Shown: positions 53,766-64,000 of the stretch, piece by piece
Layout of the letters: each line of letters begins with the position of its first letter
Numbering within the stretch: position 1 is the first letter of the stretch
Source: Nautilus pompilius
Lineage: Eukaryota; Mollusca; Cephalopoda; Nautilida; Nautilidae
Direction of reading: 5' to 3'
Assembly (NCBI GenBank): GCA_018389105.1
Contig: JACATO010002730.1
Span: forward strand, 843,501-907,500
DNA length: 64,000 bases
Position numbers and translations under genes: made by a program
Notes under the pieces: generated by a model
Database searches by the model: none
Told to the model about the DNA's origin: nothing
Seen by the model: the letters and a program-made list of their open reading frames with translations, nothing else

Positions 53766-55283
53766 GTTTTATTGTATGGTAATTATTTTATCTTTTGAGA
53801 AATTTGTCTCTGAGAAACACCTGGAAACTATTACTATCACAACGCTAACTGGTTCCATTATATTAAATTTTCAATGTAAACATTTGTATTAAAATTTATT
53901 ATTTTAAATTTGCATTTTAAATAACTTCATAGAACATTAATGTCAAATCTTTTTTCGTCAGCGGAACTATTTTTACTCCATTTGTAGTTCAATGCAATGA
54001 AATCGTAGCAGAGATTTCATTTACGACCAAACTTTATTTTAGTATATATATGGTCACGATTTAAATCTTTTCTGCAATAAACCTTATCGCTGCTCTACAG
54101 ATGAGCAATCTCTTTCACACTTTCTCTTGACGTTTTCGGTCCAAATGTTTTAAATATAATTGACTAATCACAAAGACCTGTTCAACCTGCTTAAATGTGT
54201 GTTCGTAATAAATATATTACATGTAAACAATGTTGATGCAATCTACATTTCTTTGATTTCCTTTTTGCCTTTATGTGGTATTCAATCCAACACAAAATCC
54301 CTGACTGATTCTTTAGAATTTTTCTGAAAATATAACAACAAACAATATTGCTAATCTATATCACGGAACTCCTCATTCTGATATAATTTCAAGTAAAAAC
54401 GTTTTAGCAATTATGATATTCCTATTAGAATGAAAATGGGCGATTCTCGTTTTCAATTTAACTACCCGTTTTGTTATAAAGTATTCTTTTCGTTGTCATT
54501 TTATTAGTAAATAGAATTTAATATATTTTATGCACATAATTTGCAATTGCGAGGATTTTTCATGGTTTAATTTTGTCACTATGCAGCTTCCTCGCAACAA
54601 GTAAAGAAACTGCGCGCACAGAACCGTTTGCTTTGAAGATTGATCTCAACATTATTAACGTCAGTTTTTAAGTGGCGAGCGCACTCAGCAACTAAGAATC
54701 CGTAAGCTTGTCATTTGGTATACTTCATCCTTTCCAATAAGTGAAAAAATGGTTGCTGCAATGGTGTGTGATATAATTCATCTTTTGGCTTAAAATGTTT
54801 TTCTTTTTCAACAGCTCCATGCAAATATTGGATTAATACAGATTGCTAAGAATTCATCTCCGTGTCCCATCATGGACTGATATACATAGTATTTTGCTAT
54901 ATGGTTGAAAAAGGCAATCTCTCTAGACGACTTACCATGATAGTAACTCTCGCATCTGATAATTGGAAGTGTACAGAAAATAGTTATATGTTTTCGTTGT
55001 TATCTTTCTTGCAGTAGAATAAAATATTTTTACGTATATCATTATCACTTCTTACAGTAAATTTCCAGCACTCCGTTTGTTATTTTGTTTATTTTAAAAA
55101 TAATTTGTTTCCTTCAACTGCGGGAATATTCTGGTAACTCTTAAGCGTGTATTTCGTATCCGCTTTCATCGAGTCTGCGGGTCTTATATTCATTATTTTC
55201 TTTCAGAATGAGTTTGAAGCTATCTGCATAATTAAGCGCAGACTGACATTCACGCAAAGACCAATTTATCTGCAGATCAGACT
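53766..55283. other. Non-coding AT-rich spacer
   Basis: No gene or element recognised. Confidence 0.55.
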
Positions 55284-56240
55284 GTGCACCTCGTATCAGT
55301 GGAAAGAGCGTCAATGGAAGTAATAATAGTTGAAACGCATAACAAAAGAAAAATAAGAAATAGCTACAACTATACTGTCTTAAAAATAAGTTTCAGATTA
55401 TTTTCACCTATTTTTTGTTGTTTATATTTTTACACAAGACATCATTTTTTTAAAAAAATGTTAACTATCAACGTTTTTATTCGTTCTATTCAGATTTCGA
55501 TACCTTGCATTACCGTCCTTAATGGTGAACTGATTAATGTCGCATCTTACAAACGGTATAATAACGGGGCTGGTAAAAGCGTTCACATGGCTTTGAGCTG
55601 CAATATTTCCATCAAAATGAATCAGTTCAAATTAATGCTAATATGACATGAAATCTCATACTAAAACATCGCCACCCTAAAAATAGTCACTTTCTAACAC
55701 GTTACAATCATCGTTTCGTTGGTATGGCTTTCGTAAAATAAGTAAAAGACCACCAGCAAAGCGAAAGTTGAGTTTATTCTCATCAGAGAAAAGAGCATAG
55801 CACTAGTTTATCAGAGTACAGCAAAAATGAGTCCTAGCTCATTCTAATCTTTCTCTACAGAGTGAAGATGGTAAGATGAATGGAATGCTGGACATCTAGC
55901 GTATAGATTAGCAGAGTGTAGCCGATTTCGTATAGTGCTTTCAGAGACACGTATCTCAGTGAGTTTCTGAAGAATAAAAACTGATGCGATCGTCCGGTTA
56001 CGTCTAGCCAGATGGTTGGTGCAACGATTACCCCGACGGTCAGTACTACTATGGCGTGCTTTGCCAGATTATCCATGAACTGAACAAGTTTTTCTGTACA
56101 AATGCCAAAGTCAGCTGATAAAAGTCGTTACACCAGGTTTAGTAGCCACGTGCGTCAGTCTACGTCCGGTCTGTATCCTAGATATGGATGCTATCACTTC
56201 CCATCGGTATATCGTTACCGAAGCGTCTACTGTCAACGTT
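55284..56240 (-). pseudogene. Tc1-like transposase relic, third family
   Basis: Heavily decayed Tc1-like transposase on the minus strand. Seen in order: NHLARRNRTIASVF followed by TEIRVSESTIRNRLHSANLY and ARCPAFHSSYHLHSVER (about 56010-55855), which match the second helix-turn-helix and the LxARRPxxxPxLTxxHRxxR linker; LFSDE-like residues and NKLNFRFAGG (about 55800-55755) next to the first catalytic Asp; RNDDCNVLES and a GGDVLV block; FELIHFDGNIAAQSHVNAF with SPVIIPFV (about 55640-55550), matching LVxxDGNLTAxxYxxxxLxPxVxPF; and KDGNARYRN for QQDNARPHxA. The Glu-containing C-terminal block was not found below about 55480. Stops and shifts are frequent. Domain spacing is normal up to that point, so this was an element in place, not a processed fragment. 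Confidence 0.72.
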
Positions 56241-56509
56241 CGGTAACTTTATTACGAGAAAATTTGTGAAAAAATTTACTCCAAATTTGGCCCTTGTTGT
56301 AAAACCACACTAGAATCACCAAGGAGACTGCAGGTAGTGATATAGATCGCCTTGCGCAAAATATCCCAATTTCTTTTTCATGCATATTCGAAATACTTGT
56401 AAGTACAAATTTTAATATGAACTTATTCTAACAAGTGTTGCCATGTATGTTTTCCATTAATCATATATTTAGGTATATAATAATAAATTGATTATATAAG
56501 ATGTATGAC
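56241..56509. other. Non-coding AT-rich spacer
   Basis: Nothing recognised. Confidence 0.5.
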
Positions 56510-56830
56510 ATATTTCATTGGTAAGTGATCATTAGTAGACTTTTTAATTGCTAAGGTCGGAGATCCGAATTAAAATCCTGGTCAGAACCAGTTTTTTAGA
56601 CTACTTCCTGGCATAGTGTCTTTCGCTATTCTCCAGCTGGCTGCAAGAGTTTCCTTTGGGGACACCGGTTTCCTTCCACATTTAAAAAATGAAAACTTTT
56701 AGTATGGACTTTTTGTTGTAGACATAGTAAGCATATGGCTAAGCAGATTGGAAGAAGTTCATAATTATATCCGCCGCCAGTGTATACGAAAATCAGAGTT
56801 TTCTTCTACATTCATCAGTAAACAATTATA
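56510..56830 (+). repeat. Possible tRNA-derived SINE remnant
   Basis: AGGTCGGAGATCCGAATTAA, followed by AATCCTGGTCAGAACC, resembles a degraded tRNA B-box region (GGTTCGAATCC type). About 90 bp on, GGGGACACCGGTTTCCTTCC followed by ACAT resembles the CTCCGGTTTCCTCCCACA motif widely dispersed in animal repeats. I could not see an A box or a tail, so this is tentative. Confidence 0.35.
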
Positions 56831-59800
56831 ATAACACACCGATTGACAAATGTGTTGGTCTGTGTTCTTAATTTCATACATGCATAATTAATTGGAAATG
56901 TTGCAATGTCTGCGTTGCACCGTAATTAAAATTACCCTTAACACAAACTTTATCGAGTTTCCAAATGATTTTATTTAACACTGCATATTTAATAACTCAT
57001 ATTTATATTAAAATATATGTATAGAATTAAACTAAATTTATCAGTCAATGTTAGTTAATCTTGTAAAAATATTTTTAGTGACATACACATCATTATTAGA
57101 AATAAAATTTCACTAATTCTGGTTTTGAGAGAATGGAATGCTTTTGTTGTAGTGCACATTCTTTTTTGACCAAATTTTCATGTCTTTTATTTTACCAAAT
57201 ATGTATAACAACAATATGTTTTCAACAATACACGAAAAAAAAAGTTACAGTTTTTAAAAGTTAGCAAATTTCAAGCTTTCATTTTACCCTGTATTTTGTT
57301 TAATTATACTAACACTGTATATTAAGTTAATATTAATGGGACTGGTTTGTTTCACTTTTATGATGTTTAAAAATTTCGAGGTATTAAATCTACGGATGCT
57401 TTTTTTTCTGATTGGTACAGCGATTAACTTATGGTAGAAAGTTCGTTATTATACATTGCAATAAATTTATTACACTGACATTAAGCATATTTTAAGTTTA
57501 AGCATGTTAAACGTTTACTTCAGGATACCTTATTCAAGAAAGTTTGAAAATCATAATTCGTTTTTCTTATTTTTATTAATATTAATGTGACTGAAATTGC
57601 AAAGAGAGAGGCTATACTTTAAAATGTATGGTCTAAAATAATATTTACATTCTATAAGTGACTTGTAAAGCAGGGTTATTATGTTTGCGAATATAATTAT
57701 ATCGATTAATCTAACAAGAAATATTTTAACTAGAAGAAACGTAATTACTAGTTGTAATGTTAAACGCGTATATAACACTGTAGTAACTTCCTAATTATTA
57801 TGCCTTTTGCTGAAATTATATTTAGCGTTAATGAAATAATCGAATGAAAGAAATCTAAATAATCAAGCAGAAATATATTTCAGCAAAAGCAGTTTTCAAT
57901 AAGATGCGGTATTTTATTTCCTTTGAAAATCTAAATAATTATTATGCAACATTGGCAAAATCTCCTTTTAAAAATATATTTTTTCTTTCATTTTTTCTGA
58001 TTACTTTTTTGATAATTACAACAATGTCACTTATATTCGCATATGTCCTCTTTAATAGAATCTGTAAAGTTACATTGTCTAAGATGATTAGTGGATTATG
58101 AACTAAACTTAGAGATATGTTCTACAGACAGAAATGCCATCTTTATTTATTTTTAAATGACTGACATAAAATAAAAGATCTGCTTTACTTAGCACTTACG
58201 TGATTGTAAATAGTTAATGTCATTCATGTGCATTAAGGTGCCCAGATTATCATTGTCACCTTGAAGACGCATCTTGACAATCTGTGTGTCTCTGTTTTCA
58301 AAAGAGATGTATTATTGTATCTAGCGAAGTAAAAGCTAAAAATAGTTTACTTATCAGAATCAGTTTATAGAAAAATATATATCCGAAAGCTATGTAGTCA
58401 GATCATTTAAACATTTAAAAAATCAAAATGCCCGCAATATCAAAATCTTATACATATAGACAAACTGTTCAGCTATGTAGCGATGTGTTCAGTAGCGAGT
58501 GATAATTTGTCTTCTAGCTGATGAATATAATTTTACTTTAAAATAAATAAAAACTTCACTTAAGAGCGTTTCTAAAGCGTAAAACTAAATAAGGAATTCA
58601 GTTTTACAATGATCTAAGATAATGAAAATATGTTAATATATTAAATTGAAATTTCTAAGTGTAATACACATAAAAACATTATAAATATTGAGTGCATCTT
58701 TATTATGATTTTGTAATACATTGATGTATTGAAGAAATAATCTTTCTGGAAAGCAAAATTGATATTAAATGCGCTAGAGTTCGACTGGTAAGTAATTTGA
58801 CATTCTTGAATATTTTTTAACACAAGCTACATTATCTAAAAGTGAGTTTTACTTACAGATGTCGTTGTTTTCTTTTAATGGAGCCTATAAGTTTTGTAAT
58901 AATAATAATGTTTTTTTTGCGTAACCGAAGACGGCGGTTTACAAATTGCATGCGACTGAGTTGGGTTATAGTCTGGAACCCGATAATCGTACAGAGATCG
59001 TTGAAGTATATGCAATGAATAATTATGTTCTCTTTTATAGTTAATCCTTTTCTTATTACCATTAAGCTTTTCCCTTGTATAAAAATATTTACGTTAAATC
59101 ACAGATTTTATGGCCACATAGCAAAGCGCATTTCTCTAAAAGACTAAACGGTTCACTAATTACGTATGTCTGTTATTACATATTAACCAGCGGTCTACAA
59201 GTCCTTAACTTAATAAAATCGCAATTTGGCTCAGTACGCCACCTGCCGAATATTTTGCTGCTCATTGCTGTCACTTTGTCTTAGATTTGTCTTTAGTTAT
59301 ATCCCAAGAGGAACATTGCACTATTTGTGTTCCAAAAAATTATGGCTCCGGTTGAATGTACGTCATTATAGTTCCCACGTGGAAAGTGCTTAACTTTTAA
59401 AATCGCATTCAGTTTTTTCCCAGTGATTGCGATGTCATGAAAACGTATGCATTTTACCATATCTTTTGTCAGTACACGAATAAATGCGATTAATGTATTA
59501 ATGTATCAGCACCTGCTTTACTTGTTTATTTTTTTATCGTTTTTTTTTACATATATATTTTAACAACACCGAGACTTCTCTCTTCCCTTAATAGCAAGCA
59601 CAAACAGGTGTGGTAGAAAAATAAACCATGAATCCTAACATGCTAGAATAAATGTTTATTTATTTTAAATTTTTTTCCTTTTTCAAAAAAAAATTAAGTT
59701 CTTTAGTTATCTAAGTCCCATATTTTCACTAGTATATGTCCAATTAATATCTAAATATCATTTACATGTTACATAAAATAAATAGCAAAAAAAGCTTTTT

Positions 59801-61305
59801 GAAAACTGGAATTTGATGGTTAATTCTGTTTGCAAAGAAACACAGGGAGTGAATCAGTCGTATATGAAAATGACTTTAGAATAAAAACATCCAGAAAAGG
59901 AAAAAAAAAATAGAAACTGCATTAACAAAAGCAGATAGTAATAAAATAAAAAATAAAAGATTTTATAATATTTTTGCAAGCATAGCATTAGTTACAGGTA
60001 TAGATCAGTCTATTATGGTGATTTTAACGTATTTATTTTAACATTATTATAGATTAATTATCAATATTATATTAGCGATAATGAAGTGTTTTAATGATTC
60101 AAATATAAGCAAAATTATTGGTTCAAACAAGGTCTGCTTTTGCTATATTTCAGAGTTTTAGCTGTAAGGAATAATTTTTGGCTATAAAATGGGGGAAAAA
60201 AGCTTTCTTTTTCTTAAGCATGCTCTAGCTTTGTATATATTTCTCTTTTAAATAGTGTTTTTACTAAAAAATAAATCAGTGAACATAAACTGGAAATTTA
60301 ATGGATACATTTATGTCCAATTTAGTCAGCATGTTTTGTGTTAAGATTATGCCTTTAAGAAAAGCTAGAGTTCTTTTTGTCACGTGACATCTTTTTTGGT
60401 GTGTGGATTAAAGGTCAGTATCAGCACTAACATCGTAGTTCATGTTTTTAAAAAAATTCACTTCTTGAATAGTTTCAGACTTATTAAAGGTCAAATCCTG
60501 GATCAAATAAACATAATTCTGACAAGATTGTGCTTTCTGAAACAACTTATTTCAGCTAGCAAACAGTTATTATAGACAGAATAGCTATTGTAGAATAAAC
60601 AGTTCTATTGGTTGTTTACTCTTAGCGCTTTTCCACTAGAGTACATATCACAAACAGATAAAGGGTTTAACTTCATAGCTATTTCTTATCTAAAGCAACC
60701 TCATAAGTAGAAGCATTTTATATTACTTATGGTACATTAACATTTGACTAAATACCTTTTCCATTTTCTCCCTTTTTCTCTGATTAATTTAGAAAATATG
60801 CTAACTAATTTTAATGAAATGACCGTCAAATGTTTTATTCATTCCTTTAATTCCCGTTTACGGATTCAGAGGAGTCTTAATCTAAAAGGTCTTTTTATCG
60901 ATTTATATTTAGACTTTGAAGTACTCACTATACGTTAAGACAAGTGAATTTTTCTATCAGATTTCTTGTTTATTACATTAGTGCCAGATCCTTTTGTTCA
61001 AACTATTTTTTTTCCTCGCGAGAAGATTCAATGAGAAAAGTTTGTCTGTATGTATTCTGTAGGAGATTTCCGAACGTGCTTATTTGGATTTTATCTGAGC
61101 GTGTGTCGCTGTCTTTTAGAAAGATTAATTTTGAAATTTTTAGTTATATTAACAAATGGAAAGAATTATATATATTTCCTTGCTATAAAGACTTGTTTAA
61201 ATGTATTTTCTTGTATTCAAAATCTTAACAGTGCGCATTTGCAAAAAATAATACAACTAAGCAAGCTATTGTTTAAAACACATTTCAGTATACTTTTTAG
61301 TCAAC
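56831..61305. other. Non-coding AT-rich spacer
   Basis: About 4.5 kb with no gene or element recognised. Open frames of 60-94 codons (for example 57551-57778 minus, 58853-59062 minus, 60944-61228 plus) show no motif. Confidence 0.5.
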
Positions 61306-61490
<185 letters not shown>

Positions 61491-63778
61491 CTTATATTAA
61501 TACACCTATATTCTGGATTTCTAGCTTACCTTGTTAATGCAAGTAATGCAAAAAGTCTTATTAACAGATGAATCCACTACAATCTTCAGAAGGATGAAGA
61601 AAAGAAAACGTGAATATAATATTTAATTTGCAACTCTTGGATTATATTAACCGAAAATAAATATACGGATATGCATAGATTCAAACTCAGTATATATGCA
61701 CAAACTCAACTATAGTTATTAAACTGATGGATAACAATTTTGATGTTTTATTTATATAAACATATTACATTAACTGCGGTTTACTAGAATATTTAGCATA
61801 AACGTTGCAAGGATGATGTCTCACTAACACATCTTTACGCTTACACCTGTCTGATCATTTATTACTTGGGATACAATTTTCTTAGTTCAGTGAAGATGCC
61901 AGTCGTGTGTCTCTCAGTATGGATCCATGAGATAAAAGTGAACCGCTGTCCGTTTCTTGTTTTCTGGCTTGCCACTTTCTCGAGAATCTCGTATGTTATT
62001 CCACGCCGCTGGATTTCCAACAAGTCGTCTTCCAAAAGTCTTTCTCAACATGAGACAGAAAGCCTATCAAAATGCCATATATAACAGTGAGCTGTGTTAT
62101 AAAATTTCAGCACTGCTGAGCAGATGAGGAATCCAACTCGAGTCTTAAATGACTATAATGTGTGAAATTTTGAAAGAAGGCCAATGCATCAATATATATT
62201 GTCTGTCCAAACAATATTAATGGAGTAAGCATGAAAGGGAGCTAGTCGGACGGTTACGAGTTGGAGTGACATCGACTAAGAAAAAACATTAAACGGAAGA
62301 ATAAAAAACATATTAGACATTGTGGCTTATAAATATATACTATTTACAATGGAAGCAACAAAACCATCGGCAACTACAAAGTAAGCAAACTTGATATCAA
62401 TCCTGGAATCAAAGTTAATCTTAGTGAATAAAAGAAGCAGCTAATAAATGAAAGAAACATTAATGGATTTTAGGAATTGCAATAACTTGTTTCCAGTAGT
62501 TATAATTGTTTATCCTAAATATTAATTTTATTCAGACATTTGTACTTTTTGGGCAACCAGTCCACTATGTTGATTAAATCTGCTAAATGGCTTCGTCGGT
62601 GAATAAAATAAAAGTTTTCCAAATCTTTGGCTTCATTCCTTTATCCACTGTAGAATATTTTTAAAAAATTGAAATACGAAAAACAACGTTTCAGAATTAT
62701 AGACAAGTATTAGGTGTTTGAAATATTTAAATACAGTATTTGAAAGAAAAAAAAAAATATATATATATAGTCATCGAAATGTTCACTGATATACTTGATG
62801 ATTGGTGCAATTTTTAAAAAATATATTTGCTAAATTTATTTTAATAATAACTTTCATAATAAAAATTTGTGAAAACATTTAAACTTAAAAAAGTAAAGCG
62901 AAATGAAATAATTTCTAACAGAAAGTTTATATTTAAATATACTAGGGGCATTAAAATTAAACCGGCCACATATTATTACGGCGATGACATTTCAACTGAG
63001 TTTCATTTGAACAAACCTTGTATAACGATGCATCATCATTATAGTAAGTAGTTTGTTTTCTAAATAAAATATATAGAATTTAACAGTGAATAATAATTAA
63101 GCTACTTTATCTTCCAAATAAGAAAGAAAGGCTGCTCACAGCAAGAGTTAATACATAAATATTTAAAATTAGTGTTTTCCTTAAAAAATCTTTGCCAAAA
63201 CAGCCGATGACTCTCTCAAAAGCATATTTTTGATTGTTTTATCTATTAGATGTTTTTTCTTTCGGTTTTAACCAAAAAAATTGGCTTGGATTTTGTATAC
63301 AATTATTGCAATTAATTAATATCGAATTTACAGATAGTTATTAAGCATTTATATTTCAATTTCTAATAAATTATAAATGCTTGTAAAATATTGATAAATA
63401 CTTAGAGATTCATTATATCAATATGTTAATGACTGTCCTTAGAAAATAGATTGTTAATTTGGGAATTTATCAATTCACGTTCCCTCGTTAGTAAAATAAA
63501 ATTCTGTAAAAACCAATTTACATAAAAGAAATCTTGTTTTGTGAAACGTCACAAAACAAGTCTGTCATAATTGTCACATTATTGAGCGGTAGCATTCGCT
63601 AAACTAGTGGGAGAATGGTCTCAGAGAGATCGACTCAAATTGAATTGTTGTGTTCTGTTCACTTTTTTTTGCTAATGGAAACGTCGCTCTTTTTTAGATT
63701 CTGAAGTCGGTTAATCTGCTTTACCTATTCGCTTCTTTCTTAAACAAGTTCATGAAAACAACACCTGCTAATCTATGA
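61491..63778. other. Non-coding AT-rich spacer
   Basis: No recognised gene. A less AT-rich patch at 61866-62084 holds a 72-codon open frame with no motif I know. A short (TA)n lies near 62758-62770. Confidence 0.5.
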
Positions 63779-63847
<69 letters not shown>

Positions 63848-63853
63848 ACTACT
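63779..63853. repeat. (CTA)n microsatellite
   Basis: About 70 bp of ACT/CTA units with one missing base near 63848. Confidence 0.97.
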
Positions 63854-64000
63854 GTTTGTTTATGATAACATCGCCTGGGTGTGGCAAAAAGTAAACCTGG
63901 ATCCTATATGACATTAATCTTAGAGAAAATTTTACAAATCAATTCGTAATTGTTAGTGTATCTTGTTAACCTGCAATTACCTGGATACGGTAGAACTGTT

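Noticed and set aside
49949-53892. More than twenty open frames of 60-142 codons rich in Ser, Leu, Phe, Val and Cys that look like membrane proteins
   Set aside because: They overlap in all three plus frames and arise from a stop-poor pyrimidine tract. There is no conserved motif, start context or splice structure.

Overview
This is animal (metazoan) nuclear DNA. It is strongly AT-rich, with long trinucleotide microsatellites, a 3.8 kb degenerate pyrimidine-rich tract, spliced transposase genes with GT-AG introns, and many decayed cut-and-paste DNA transposons. I found no host protein-coding gene, rRNA, tRNA or CRISPR array. The mix of (TTA)n arrays, ZMYM/TTF-type hAT, Tc1/mariner, piggyBac and Tigger copies fits a lophotrochozoan such as a cephalopod, perhaps octopus. 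That assignment is inference from texture, not a sequence match.

Layout. 0.4-0.8 kb: remnant of a LINE reverse-transcriptase tail. 1.7 kb: (TTA)n. 5.6-6.95 kb: decayed piggyBac transposase. 9.80-12.60 kb: complete but dead hAT element with TIRs and an 8-bp target duplication. 16.22-19.71 kb: structurally complete transposon with TIRs, an 8-bp target duplication and a three-exon transposase-like gene on the minus strand that has only one visible lesion. 25.8-26.4 kb: second piggyBac relic. 30.93-32.17 kb: dead mariner with TIRs and TA duplication. 33.03-35.42 kb: CACTGG-ended element with a 3-bp duplication, carrying a broken transposase-like gene. 36.6 kb: (TTA)n. 41.24-42.87 kb and 46.93-49.22 kb: two copies of one Tc1-type family with long inverted repeats of the IR/DR type; the second copy is split by a 709-bp solo LTR. 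44.0-44.5 kb: another Tc1-like relic. 45.2-46.4 kb: Tigger/pogo relic. 49.8-53.8 kb: (CTA)n/(TAA)n followed by the pyrimidine-rich tract. 55.3-56.2 kb: third Tc1-like relic. 56.5-56.8 kb: possible SINE. 61.3 and 63.8 kb: further microsatellites.

The genes do not form a pathway. Each transposase belongs to its own element and would act only on its own inverted repeats. The region is best read as an intergenic or intronic graveyard of at least six transposon superfamilies. The most interesting items are the 16.2-19.7 kb element, whose transposase family I recognise as a recurrent uncharacterised invertebrate protein but cannot place firmly, and the 33.0-35.4 kb element, whose ends suggest a CACTA/Mirage/Chapaev-like affiliation for another poorly classified family.
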